Source: Kingdonia uniflora (lineage: Eukaryota; Streptophyta; Magnoliopsida; Ranunculales; Circaeasteraceae). From it: a DNA stretch of 64,000 nt. How positions within the stretch are numbered: position 1 is the stretch's first letter; each line of letters begins with the position of its first letter. Positions 11,297 to 21,869 of this stretch are shown here, piece after piece. The notes below the pieces were generated by a model. It was not told where the DNA came from. It did not search any database and saw nothing but the letters and a program-made list of their open reading frames with translations. The translations under genes and the position numbers were made by a program. Location of the stretch: positions 124,001-188,000 of the forward strand of contig JACGCM010001798.1 in NCBI GenBank assembly GCA_014058105.1, in the 5' to 3' direction.

Positions 11297-13719
11297 ATTA
11301 TTCTTGTCAATCTCTAACTCAGATGGTGGTTCCACTCCAGTGCCAACAACTTGAACTTGCTCAGCTTAAGATGGGGGTACATTCACTGGAGCAGCAATAT
11401 CTTCAACCGGTTCATCTTCTGCATCCGAAAAGAAAACAATCTCAAGGTACCTACGCTTTAGGCCAAGAGTGATATCGGCCTCGGTAAACCCAAAGTGACG
11501 ATAGGATTGGATAAGATTGTTTCTACCAACCCTCACCATCGTCAAAGCTTTCTTCAGGGTCTCTTCGTGGTCAGACATTTGCACACGCCACTCCTTAGTA
11601 AGCTTCACCACTTCTGCCTTGCTCTCTCTCGAGCTCTCGAGTTCTTCCCCAAGGTCCTAAACTAGGTTGCTTGAGCATTGAACTTCTGTATAAGCTCTAA
11701 ATACTCCTAGTTTCTCTTTTTAATAAAATTCATAGCCCCTTTTACCAGCATAGAGAGCAGCCAATATAATAAACGGAGTCATCAATAGATATATCGAGCA
11801 CACTGCAACAAACAAAGCATATTAATACATACCTGCGCTGTCTTCTCTTGAAACACAACTTCGAGGTTCCTCAAATTAGTCTCAGCCATAGTAAAACGAC
11901 CTTATTGTACTTTACTCAGCTTGGCCAAAGCTTTAGCTTGAGTTCGGTTACTACCTTCGGCCTCATGTTTCTTTTTTTGAGAAGTAGTCTTTTTCTATCT
12001 CTTGTGGAACAACCTCACTCACTGTCTGCTGCCCTACAACATCCGAGACAGCCAGCTTGTCACCCTTTTTCCCTTGGGCCGCCTCTACAGCAGAATAAGA
12101 AAATTCTTGCAGTGCTCTTTTTGCCCTACGGATCTTCCACAGACCGCTCGAACTCCCTAGCGGAGGCGGAGGGATACTAGTCAAATCCCCTAGAGGATGA
12201 AGGTCCATGTTTACAACCTTCTCTATACCCTCTTGACCAGCCATAACTCAATTTTTGTGAGCTCGTTGAACTTTTGGAATTTGGAGTCCACTCTTTTATC
12301 CCTACGGATATTTAACTCCCCAAGAACTTGCTTCAACTCAACCTGTTCACGGGCTATGCAGTTAAATAAGTTTTTTTTATCAGGAACGGCTTTGGGATCA
12401 GGACCTGACAGATAAAATCAAAGAAATGATTAGAAGCTCGCAGACAAACTAATATTCAGTCAAGTTAGCAGACGTTACTTACTCGGATTAAAATATTTAT
12501 GTTCCAGGTCGAGCGCTGGTTCATCTGAAACCTGCATACAATTACCCCTTACCCATACAAGATGGTCGTTCTACGGTCTACCAGCAGATTCAAAGTAAAA
12601 AAACTTTGGCCTAGATGAATCACTAAACAAGTAACCACTCTTACTAGTTTGCACATACTTTATATTGTAATATTTCATTATATCAGCTACAACGAACTTC
12701 TTCGCCATCCCGTTCTCTCTCCACCACTCATTCAACACCTTACACAACTTCATCATCTCATAAGCATTCTCATCTAATTGTGTGGGGCAACACTTTAATG
12801 CATTCATAACCCCTTTTTAAAAGTAAGTTAAGGGTATTCTAAGACCAAATACCACTTGGTTCAGAAAAGATAGAAACCTATCATTCGGCCCTACCATACC
12901 AGACCCATTATAGTACACAATCTCTATATCTTCCCCAATTCCTTTATCCATCTTCCAAAGATCCAGATTGGGCACTTGATAATGTACATTTTCCCCTTTC
13001 TATGGTACAAAGGTCCAAAACCATAGGCATTGCTCCATTACATAATCCCCCCACTTCCCTCTTAACTTCTTTTTAAATTTTAGAAATTCTTTCCCTATAT
13101 CTACTCCTTCTGGGTATGTGTAAAATATCTCATCCTCCACCCCTGTTTCATCATCCTGCTCTACTATATTAGTCACTTCAATGGGCATCTCTGCCACTAT
13201 CCCGACTATCACTTCCCTAACGTCTATAATCTCATATATGCCTCTACAATCGTCATCTCTACCCGATGAAGACGTTTCCTCCGAATTGGACGAAACTACA
13301 AATTTACTACTAGGCTTTAAATTTTTAGAACGCATATTTGACCTACAGGTAAAAATAATCTCTTATTATTTACTCTGAATCTATGATTCCTTACTTACAC
13401 AATCACATGATATACTACAAACACAGCAGATAAAAACCTCACCCATATTACTATCTCCTTACTACCCAATAAAACATTTGTTTTCCAAACTTTCCACAAC
13501 ATCAGAAACTAAAACTTTCCCTCTTCTTCTACAAAAATAGTTACCATACACAAAGCTTTTGCAATATTCACAAATACAAGAAAACAATTATTTGTTAGTC
13601 ACCTACATTCTAAAATTTCCCATCCCCAATCAGTAACATAGAAAGGTGATTAATAAAATAGCAAATACACAGACTACCTTAAACTTCAGACATAACAGAG
13701 TATAAAAAATTTACTCACC
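11297..13719 (-). pseudogene. Antisense frame C of Tat element: acidic-tailed protein with leader intron
   Basis: The start codon at 13335 opens MRSKNLKPSSKFVVSSNSEE, followed by the block TYPEGVDIGKEFLKFKKKLRG (near 13100), then FLSFLNQVVFGLRIPLTYF (near 12870), MNALKCCPTQLDENAYEMMKL (12807 on), KNLFNCIAREQVELKQVLGEL (near 12370), and a C-terminus FFSDAEDEPVEDIAAP ending near 11297. About 600 residues in all, with several shifts. The same blocks in the same order occur in the second Tat element (30455 down to 29410), so the protein is conserved between diverged elements. Upstream there is an antisense TATA box (13933) and a probable leader exon ending in a consensus donor ACAG/GTGAGT at 13719, with acceptor CTGTAG just before the ATG. 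Function unknown. Confidence 0.7.
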
Positions 13720-13932
13720 TGTATTAGAACACCCATAATCTTCTACTCTGCCAATAACTTTTACAGGGGTTGAGTGATTACGCTGTCTTTCCAACAAATT
13801 CCTTTCACCAGATGAAGCTTTTACTATGGGATTACGCTCGAAACTCAAACATTTTCTCTCTCTAAAAATACTGATTACACAACTTTTTTTCTTTTTATAA
13901 CCGTAAATAATTATGAAGGAGAGAGAGGCGAG

Positions 13933-13940
13933 TTTTTATA
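13933..13940 (-). promoter_or_regulatory. TATA box of an antisense promoter inside the Tat element
   Basis: Minus strand reads GAGTATAAAAACTCGCC. The second Tat element has GAGTATAAAAGCTCGTC at the matching place (31029-31035), with further matching sequence on both sides (CTGAGG(A/G)AGAG upstream, CTCTCTC downstream). It lies about 600 bp before the ATG of frame C, with a spliceable leader between. This is the likely promoter of the antisense gene. Confidence 0.6.
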
Positions 13941-14409
13941 CTCTTCCTCAGTTTTTGAAATGATGACTCTCTCAGATATATGTCAGTCACCCCTACTGCC
14001 TTTACAGACACATCTTTTCACCTCATAACATCATCATTACTTCTGGGATAACATGCTCTGTTATCACGTCTGTCCCTCACTTCAGCCATTAAATAATTCA
14101 GTTCATCCTTCCTAATACACTCTATATGATCATTCACCTTGATTTTACACTCAATCAAGTTCGTACAACACCGTACGTCATTCCTATAAATAACAAATAT
14201 TCAAAATTTGAAATCATCTACACAACTGCTGAAATCAGCCAGCTGTAATCCATTATAACTGCCCCATAAGCAGCTAAGCAAATGCATTACTTTAACTTTT
14301 CAGGTCGCAGATTCAATCTACACTTTATCCTAAAATTCAAAAGATAATTAACATAAAACACTGCAAACATGTTACTTATTCATTTCGAGCTATAAAAGTT
14401 CAAGTTCAC

Positions 14410-14764
14410 ATTCAAATATAGTTACATTTAAAGCAGCCCGGGTGATTCAATTCACCACATAGAATTATCTCCCCCTTGCTACCCTCTTATCCTTTTCAGC
14501 CAACTTATCCAATGAAATCTCTCGAACAACATCTTCTCGCAGAGTTGTGTCCCAAAGTAAAACACAACTGACATCACACCAGAAATAACGATTAAACTCT
14601 ACACGCCCACCTTCGTCATCTAAACCATCCAACTACAATGGCCATTCTGGTAATACAAAAGTATAAGGCAACAAGCAAAAGTACCGCTCACAAAGTTTAA
14701 CCACCATGATGTTTAGCCTACCTTCTACCGCATGTCGAGCACGCTAAGACCGTGCCCTCACCAT
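14410..14764 (-). pseudogene. Antisense frame B of Tat element: small protein with Cys/His tail
   Basis: Starts at an ATG at 14764 (MVRARS, then a stop). Key blocks are VKLCERYFCLLPYTFVLPEW, GLDDEGGRVEFNRYFWCDVSC, LREDVVREISLDKLAEKDKR, and a tail GEIILCGELNHPGCFKCN. Tail cysteines and histidine are spaced C-x5-H-x2-C-x2-C. The equivalent frame in the second Tat element (31853-31500) has RGRYFCHLPYDVVLLEWPL and tail GEIIICGEPNHRGCFRCN with identical spacing. About 115 residues. Stops and one shift break both copies. The tail may bind zinc (inference). No known family recognised. Confidence 0.6.
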
Positions 14765-14799
14765 GACAACTCCCAATCAACCAAAAGTAAGTTTTTCTT

Positions 14800-16130
14800 G
14801 TAGAAGAATATGATGCACATCACCAAAGGATCAAGATCTTATATAGCCAACATGTAGATCTTTTTGTACACTACCAATATCGCCTTTTAATCAGATTTTG
14901 ATTGAAGATATATTCTACAGGAACAAATTTTTAGTAACAAGGATATTAGTAGATTTTTGGGAATATTTTCAGACAACTCATGCTTACCATCCTAAGAAGT
15001 ATATTCTACATGGATATTATTCCTCATGTGCTTCGCAGAGATGATGCATCCGAAAAGATAGAGCTCGTATAGAATAAAACAATTCAAGTCCGTCCAGAAA
15101 CAGCTTCAACCAAGATACTACAGGATATATATCATTTACCCAACCACATCAAGGTATTTTTAAAACAGTTCGAGAAACATCTCCAAAGGACGCCGTCAAA
15201 TCATAGAATATTAAAGTATGGAGAAAACATCATTTATCACCACCAAAGGATACTTATAGAAGGCCAACAACATACTTTGATTCCTCCAAAGTCTAAAGGG
15301 CACCATTCCTTGGAAATCTAATGACCCGGTCAATGGAAGTAAGGATATTGGGAATGACAACTATGTGGAATACCATTACATATTTCTAAGGTAACAGATC
15401 AAAAATTCTACAAACAGTTCGTGCAATACAGTTTGACAAAAGCATTCTCATACTTGCCTTGCACAGTTCAACAACCCACCCACATACCAATCACGTCTCA
15501 AGCATTATTTATACCTACAAATTACGATAACGTAAACTTTCCCTCTCTCCGCATATGTGTTAATACGTATCCATTCCCATCATCCATAACTAACAACCCT
15601 AAGCTCATGCTTGAAAGTTATTTGAGTTTATCTTTCCAAAACAACCTAATTGCATTTTGACTATCTCTTTTTCGAACTCACTTCCCAAGTCTCTCAACCG
15701 TTTTACATACATTCACATTTTTCTATAGCCCAATTTTTTGTTTAAGCATATCACTTCTACAACGGATTGATGTCTTGTAGCCCGCTTCAATTGCCTTCTT
15801 TCATTACGAGACAAATACCTGTTTCACTTAAACATCTTTAATAGGATAAATCATGCATTATACAGAATTATGTTTTCCAACATATTTTTGACCTCCAAAA
15901 TTATTTTTCGTTATTTCTACTTTCTATCACACACAATTTGATCCATCAACAATTCGAGTTACCATTCTCATCTTTTAGTTCGCTTTATCAAACAGGGAAT
16001 TACATAAGTATGTTAAACATACATTTTTTAGTCCGAATTGCAATACAAATTTGACACAAAAAAAGAAATTCTCATTAGCTTAAATATTTCTTAACTGAAC
16101 AATTTTTCACAACTTTCCTATAGCTCAATC
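14800..16130. other. Non-coding interval within the Tat element
   Basis: AT-rich stretch between antisense frames A and B. The longest open frame (15421-15660, plus) has no recognisable features and no counterpart in the second Tat element. I see no gene here. Confidence 0.5.
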
Positions 16131-16299
16131 TATATATTACATTACATCAATTTGCAAACTGAAACTCTTTTGCAAGAAAAATGAAGGAAGTGGTTGTAAC
16201 AGAGCACGAATCCGAAGACCGAAAGCAAATTTCCAATTGCCGTCTCCACCACCACTGTCTCCTCCTCTATAACCTCCACCACCTCCGAGTGGTAGAGAG

Positions 16300-16647
16300 A
16301 GAAGAATGATGCTACTTTTATAAAATCTACTCACTAGGAGGATAACGTCAGGACTTCCTTGGACGAATACCAACCGCCTTGTCCGCCTCTATAACCGCCT
16401 CCTCTGCCAGAAGATGCAGATAGGCCATACGCTCCTGCCTCAACGTTACCATATAGTGAAAATGTACTATTTGATAGTAATCGTCATCCGCCTCCTCTAC
16501 CTCTTTATACGTCATGCCCTGGTAAGTTGGCCGCACAGGAATGGGAGTAAGAAGGTCAAGGGAGTGGGTCCCAAAGTATCTAAGCTGCAGCTCTTACACT
16601 TTGGCAAGAACTCTAGCCTCATACGATTGACGTCTGGTAGTCACCAT
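16300..16647 (-). pseudogene. Antisense frame A of Tat element: small protein next to the 3' LTR
   Basis: ATG at 16647 opens MVTTRRQSYEARVLAKV, a stop, then ELQLRYFGTHSLDLLTPIPV, MTYKEVEEADDDYYQIVHFH, LLAEEAVIEADKAVGIRPRK. The second Tat element has the same protein at 32990-32660 (MVMTRTQARESRIRMKMKEL .. LCIRYFG .. SYKEVMEAQDDYFQMVRFHY .. LLAEEAIITEDEAQA .. IRPRESRRYP). About 115 residues, mixed charge, one stop and one shift in this copy. It starts about 330 bp inside the 3' LTR. It shares an MV-x-x-R start and an R-Y-F motif with frame B, so A and B could be paralogues. Function unknown. Confidence 0.62.
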
Positions 16648-16967
16648 CTTCGTAACAGAATAGTTACAGAGAAAATAGTTGCAAAAGATATGGAATAAAG
16701 GATGTACTAGACAAATAAACAACTGCCACTGCAAACCACAACAGTATTTATACCATAACTTCCATTAATGATGAGTTCTAAATTCCAAATGTTAGAATGA
16801 ATTCTAATACAACAATCTTAACCAAAGTCATTAGTTTTAGGGTACCCCACAGCCACAACGGATACTCATGAAAGAATATTGGAAATGATCCCCGGATATT
16901 TAATATAGCATTACAGATGTTTTTCAACCAACACCACTCGCTCATGATGCTTCTCGTGCTCTTGGCT

Positions 16968-16980
16968 GAGAGGGGGCGGT
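16968..16980 (+). other. Polypurine tract
   Basis: GAGAGGGGGCGGT directly abuts the 3' LTR; it primes plus-strand synthesis. The second Tat element has AAAGGGGGCAAT at 33291-33302. Confidence 0.8.
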
Positions 16981-17537
16981 TGTAGTGGCCTATTCTGAAT
17001 CTCGAACTCAAGCCTCAACTTCGACCATCATACATTTACTCGACCTCATCAACATACGATTACATGGCACACTATGGAACAACTACAAAGAAGAGTTTAC
17101 TTCTCATTCTCGACCTCCACACTAACAGCTCGATTCAACAAACACTCAGTTATCAAAGAAGTTGTTACAAAGCAGAAAGATCGGACCGCTACACAATCAG
17201 TTTAATGACTCATCAAAATCATATTGTAACGTTCGTCATTAAAATTAATAATGGTCGTCAAACGATCATATTATAAAACCTATAAATATGACCAAAGAAC
17301 TACAGATTAAGGACAAAAAATTCTACTCATAAACTCTACAGAGAACTACCAGAGCAATCTTTGTAATTGCTAACCATCATCAATAATATCTTTTTCTGAA
17401 ATCCTCAGGAGAGGTCGTGGTTTTTAACCTATTAAGAGGTTTTCCACGCTAAATCTCGTGTTAGCAATTACGTGATATCACTCTAATCATCTTTGGTGTG
17501 AGAGACTAAGTTCGATATACAAAATTAGGTTATTACA
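16981..17537 (+). repeat. 3' LTR of the 17-kb Tat element
   Basis: 557 bp from TGTAGTGGCCTATTCTG to GGTTATTACA, aligning throughout with the 5' LTR. A good TATA box (CCTATAAATATG, 17279-17290) marks the promoter. Followed by the target duplication GTCTG. Confidence 0.93.
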
Positions 17538-17542
17538 GTCTG

Positions 17543-17584
17543 AACGTGAAGAATTATGAGCATGAGATTACTGTGATTTACTAA
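17543..17584 (+). pseudogene. 3' end of the interrupted membrane-protein gene
   Basis: Directly after the target duplication GTCTG (17538-17542) the frame of the exon ending at 479 continues for 13 codons (NVKNYEHEITVIY) to a TAA at 17582-17584. Joining ..ATC CGT CTG at 471-479 to AAC GTG AAG at 17543 keeps the frame, which is what a 5-bp target duplication predicts. The charged tail after the last membrane segment is a sensible C-terminus. This supports the reading that 480-17542 is an insertion into a coding exon. Confidence 0.6.
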
Positions 17585-18142
17585 CTTGTTATACTGGGTT
17601 ATGTTTCTAGCATCAGTTTGGGGGTTTTGATAAGCGTTTGGGGTGATTAACTAAGTAACTGTAGTTTGGGGTGATTAACAAAGTAATTGTAATGTCTAGC
17701 TCGTCGTAGTTGATAATATTTTCTTTCTTTTGCTTGAAATTGTTTTTCTTCGAATAATATCATTATATAATGATCTTTCCTTTACTATCATTTTAATTAA
17801 ATTTTCTTTTTGAGTTTTGCTGAATTTTGTTGAGAATATAAATTATGATGCACCTGGGTATGGGTGCCCTAATTACGGCCTTACGGGCAGGCACCGTGTA
17901 ACCTAGGGCGTAATAAGTAGGAAGCGGTACGACCACCCGTAATTCTTGTATGGTTCTCAACCAAATAATGACTTATCATGTACAAATTAAATTAAACATG
18001 AATTTCGAACCCGTAATTTAAATTATAACATAATCTTACAACTTGCTCTCAATATATTTTTCGAAAAAGAACGATAAAACAGAACTTTGGTGCACTTTTT
18101 TTTCACCAAAATTCAAGTAACAATTAAGCAAACAAATTAAAA
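17585..18142. other. 3' flank between the interrupted gene and the next gene
   Basis: AT-rich DNA after the TAA at 17582. Likely the 3' untranslated region of the interrupted gene (plus strand) and of the convergent gene at 18143 (minus strand). A GC-richer patch at about 17850-17960 has short inverted repeats but does not fold into a tRNA by eye. Confidence 0.5.
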
Positions 18143-19342
18143 CTAGCTCTTCTTGCCTTCCTCGCCATCGTCAACCGAATAGGCCTTCTTCCTCCTCTCA
18201 GCCCCGGCGAGAAAAAAAATCAAAACAAAGCATGTCGCGTAAACCCCATGAATCTTCCAATTAGTCTTAGGCGCTTGATGCAAAATCGCCCGATGAAATA
18301 CCGATACATAATAATGCAAGCCCACTGCAAACCCCACAATAGCCTGACTCAACCCCAACACCTTCAAGCCCAACCCAGTCTCGGTTGAGAACACCAAAAC
18401 AAGGTACATCAACAACACAAGTAGATACAAAACATAGCCAAGGGTTTGCAAAACCTGCAAAAAAATGTAACTAGTCTGTGAAGTTGAGTAAAAAAACTTC
18501 AATGGTTCAAGCCCAGTTACAAGAGAACATGTTGAAAGAATCATGAAGTAGATAGCTAAGTAAGCTTGAATGAAGATTAAGATCTTTTGGAGAGAGAAGT
18601 AAGCTTTGATTTTGTTGAAAATGAGTGAGAAAATAAGGAGTGGTGCAAGAACAAATATAGAAGAGATGAAGAATGCTATAGTAGGCGCGTAATGTTTTCC
18701 CACTAATGGTTTAAACCCTTCTGTAATCTCTTGGTTTGCTTTAGTGATATAAGCCTTTGATGTTGTGGAGATTATGTCAAGGTCTGGTAACAATGATTTT
18801 TGGAACTTCGACGGTAGATCTCTGAATTCTGTTACTAAATCATCGTCGTCAAGGTCCATCCAACTTGGTTTTGACACTTTTGGTTGTTTGAGTGTTTTTT
18901 TCTCTAGGAGTGGGGGTGTTTTTTGAGGCTTTTTGGTGATAATTGGTTGAGTTTTGTTCTTGGGTATGTTTAGTTTTGTGTATTTTGATAGATCGAAGGA
19001 TGTTTTGATTGGTTTGGTGGAATTTGAGCTCTTTGAGGTGGAATTGACGTTTTGTTTGACAAGTTTGGACTCTTTGGAGAGTGTATTGTTGGTGTTTGAT
19101 TTGGTTGAGTTTGTGGTGTTGGGTTTGATGAGTTTGGTTTGGTTTTTGGTGGTGGAAATAGTGGTGGAAACATTGGTCTTTTTCGTGGGTAGTTTGAGCT
19201 CTTCTTCAACTAGAGTTCTTCTTAGACTATGTTTTTGGTGGGGTTGTGAGAAAGTGGAGGAAAAATTGCAAGTAAAGAGAAACAAAAGGAGATAGAGAAC
19301 AAGTGATTTTCTGAGAGAGAAGTACTGATCAAATGAAGCCAT
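18143..19342 (-). CDS. Plant-specific multi-pass membrane protein, 399 residues
   Basis: One uninterrupted reading frame with ATG at 19342 and stop at 18143. Residues about 11-32 form a hydrophobic signal peptide or anchor (LRKSLVLYLLLFLFTCNFSS). Residues about 45-150 are a low-complexity Ser/Thr/Asn/Lys tract with many N-x-S/T sites, so probably a glycosylated luminal or extracellular region. An acidic patch WMDLDDDDLVTEF follows near 163, then about five or six membrane segments between 215 and 385 (for example TIAFFISSIFVLAPLLIFSL, LQVLQTLGYVLYLLVLLMYL, VYATCFVLIFFLAG). The tail is short and charged. It resembles uncharacterised plant transmembrane proteins; I know no function. Codon use and lack of stops set it apart from the surrounding repeats, so it is the best candidate for a working host gene in the window. 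Convergent with the interrupted gene upstream. Confidence 0.88.
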   Translation of the reverse strand: MASFDQYFSLRKSLVLYLLLFLFTCNFSSTFSQPHQKHSLRRTLVEEELKLPTKKTNVSTTISTTKNQTKLIKPNTTNSTKSNTNNTLSKESKLVKQNVNSTSKSSNSTKPIKTSFDLSKYTKLNIPKNKTQPIITKKPQKTPPLLEKKTLKQPKVSKPSWMDLDDDDLVTEFRDLPSKFQKSLLPDLDIISTTSKAYITKANQEITEGFKPLVGKHYAPTIAFFISSIFVLAPLLIFSLIFNKIKAYFSLQKILIFIQAYLAIYFMILSTCSLVTGLEPLKFFYSTSQTSYIFLQVLQTLGYVLYLLVLLMYLVLVFSTETGLGLKVLGLSQAIVGFAVGLHYYVSVFHRAILHQAPKTNWKIHGVYATCFVLIFFLAGAERRKKAYSVDDGEEGKKS

Positions 19343-19380
19343 TGGAGAGTTAGATTTGGATCTAAATCTAACTTTGGGAA

Positions 19381-19390
19381 GCTTTATATG
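19381..19390 (-). promoter_or_regulatory. TATA box of the membrane-protein gene
   Basis: Minus strand CATATAAAGC lies about 40 bp upstream of the ATG at 19342. That would give a very short 5' leader, so another start upstream is possible. Confidence 0.5.
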
Positions 19391-19392
19391 AG

Positions 19393-21541
19393 GAAGGGAG
19401 GAAGTAAAGTGATGGGGTAGCTGCCTTTTAATGAGTGAAGGAGGAAGATGGGACTCTTGAGATGAGGTATAAGTTATATAAAGTCCACATGGTGCAACTA
19501 GACAAGAAAATAGAGAGGAACAGACGCGGTTTTAAAGTGTCTAATAACTGATCCAGCTGCACCTCTGTCTCATAATTTAGCAAATAAAACTGCAGATATT
19601 TTACCAATGATCCAAAACTACAAAAGGGTCTTATTTTCTGATCAAACTGGAACATTGTATGAGCATAATATAGATTCTGTAATCGAAGTAAATCAAAAAA
19701 TTTAAAATCACGAGTAAGTTAGGAAAACTCGAGAGAGTTTTAGCCTGAAAGAGACATTCTTAAGGATTTTGTAAAACTAACTGAGCATACCTATGTAAAC
19801 AGTAAAAGAAACCACTAAATTTCAGCCTAAGAACATACAAGAACACTTTGATTTAGATCTAGACATGATATGGTGACACAAGTACGTAATCGTAGAAAGA
19901 ACTTGCTAATAAAACTACAGTTGAGCACAAAATAATCAAGTTAGGATTATACACAAGTCTAGATATACTAGCAAAGCCAGCCTAGTTCAGAAAAACTCCA
20001 AATAAGATTTTTCTGAGTTTATGAATAGAAGTATTAGTGAAGATTACAGTACTCCAAGTCAAACATTAAACTGTAAAATACTAAAGGGGGAACAAAACAA
20101 GGCATTGAGTTTCATAAACGCTGTAATTTAACCCCCACCGACAAATACTAGGTTTGACATTAACTGCAAACCCAGAATCTCTTGGAGTTTCATTGACCTG
20201 GCAGTGACATTGTCACACTACAGTCATGGGTTCATACCAAGAGTTGAAATAGTTGACTTTAAGGTTTAAGGTGTTTGAGTCAATATATATTCTTGTTTCT
20301 TTCCCTGTTTCCCATTGAGTCGTTGTACATGAATATATCAGTGTTACAGTTTTGTGCTTATAAAGTATATGAGTACGGCAATTGAAGCTTAGTTCAGTTT
20401 TAATTTTAGGTGGTTGAGATGAGAGCATACTACATAATCATTTATTGTGAAACAGAGATGTCTTGAGTGAGATTATGTGAAAACTAAATAACAGGTCTTC
20501 CATCCTAGAAGATCATTACCTGGAGAAAGTTTTTCTTTTCTTTTCTCCCCTTTCAAAACATGGGAGTTCACGGAGTAAACATTTGTTTTAAGGTTTTGAA
20601 ATTTCAGAACTGAAGGCTGAGTTAAAAATGTCAGCAATTCAGAATTTATGAATTTCATTGAATTCATAGAAAATTTATGTAGTATGTATAATCTCGCTGA
20701 AAGTAACACAAATTTCACCAGAGAACAAAGGTCTTCAGGTTTCGGGAAATATGGCTACATGGTGGACCTAAGTAGTGATCAATGAGTGGCTAAAGAATAA
20801 TCCTCATTATTTTTGTATTTTTGTGAATAGTGATCAATTATCAATGATGCGTCGACGCCTGATAAATCGGGGAACATTAAGTCCATGAACGTGGTGGGGT
20901 GCTCGATATTTGGTACGCCATTACTAAATTTAATCATGGGCGTATAGTTTGGTACGAGCTCGTTGGGACTAAATTAATGAGTATCTGGCGTGTTCCTTTA
21001 TCCTTAACTGAAGTTGATCAAAGTATCGAGTTCCAAATTTTTTAAACATGTCATCTATAGGCGATAACATATCTTTGTTGAAAGATCGTCAAGTATAGTC
21101 GACTTCTCTTTTTCGACAATGTGGGTCTTATATAACCCTGTTACAAGGTAAAGTGTGGGACTGTGCGATCGGCATTAGTATCGCGCACTATCACAAACAG
21201 ACCATACATCTCTATGGCATTAACGTCTTCAAAAAGACTAATTAAATTGACAAAATTACAGTTATTGATAATCTTGTCCTTCAATAAACATTGCAGCAAA
21301 TCAAGACTTTTTCATGATAAGTACTTATTATTCATGCAAATAAAGCATGAAAAAGGAAAGGTTATGGTAGCATGAGAGGAAGAAAAGGTTCTCACTTTAT
21401 TTGTAGGTTACATGATGACATGACTCACATGTGTATGATCAACTATATGTTTTTAAACGATGCAGCAGCTAGTTGGGTGAATTCATTCACCCCAATCCAC
21501 CCCAGAGCAGTTCACCTCTCAAACAAGATGAATATTACTCA
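19393..21541. other. Intergenic DNA, no gene seen
   Basis: About 2.1 kb without a frame that looks coding; the short open frames on either strand are unremarkable. It probably holds the upstream control region of the 18143-19342 gene and old repeat remnants from about 20.8 kb onward. Confidence 0.5.
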
Positions 21542-21641
21542 CCGCAGTTCTGAATTATAGGGCAAAAGCAACGCGTAAGATCTAGCCACATGTCTAAATT
21601 TCTACGTTTACTACCCTACCCGCAGTTCTGAACTGCGGGGC
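21542..21641. repeat. Palindromic repeat cluster 1 (two units)
   Basis: Two copies, 77 bp apart, of a roughly 22-bp palindrome; the second (21619-21641) is nearly perfect, CCGCAGTTC-T-GAACTGCGG followed by GGC. Related clusters lie at 24165-24319 and 27889-27984. Confidence 0.75.
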
Positions 21642-21869
21642 ATGAGAGCCAATCAAACAAAGCCACGTAACATATTTGAATTAAATAAAGCCGCGCAAAA
21701 ACTGCAAAGAAAAAGCCACTCCCTTCTCTTTAACATACTTCGTTTTTGTAAACAAGTTTCCCTCCAAACCAAATACACTTAAAACCAACATATTCCCAAC
21801 CTTGTTTAACCCCACATTTCTATACCGAATTAAACGCCGTTAAAACACACACAATGTTGGGAGAGTCTA

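Larger units (their letters stand above)
480..17537 (+). mobile_element. 17.06-kb Tat-type Ty3 LTR retrotransposon with antisense genes
   Basis: Complete structure: 5' LTR 480-1040, decayed primer-binding site at 1042, gag, protease, RT with RNase H and a second archaeal-type RNase H, integrase, a long antisense coding region (7.4-16.7 kb), polypurine tract at 16968-16980, 3' LTR 16981-17537, and 5-bp target duplication. The second RNase H and the antisense frames downstream of integrase are known hallmarks of the Tat clade of plant Ty3 elements. All sense frames carry stops, and the LTRs differ at many sites, largely C-to-T/G-to-A changes, so the copy is old and inactive. Two younger insertions (5573-6500 and 9851-11011) lie inside. 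Confidence 0.93.

Noticed and set aside
17862..17960. Structured RNA or tRNA in the GC-richer patch
   Set aside because: Short inverted repeats exist but no cloverleaf, T-loop or box motifs could be placed.
18954..19295. 113-codon plus-strand frame overlapping the membrane-protein gene
   Set aside because: It is the antisense shadow of the Ser/Thr/Asn-rich region of the 18143-19342 gene; composition is explained by that.
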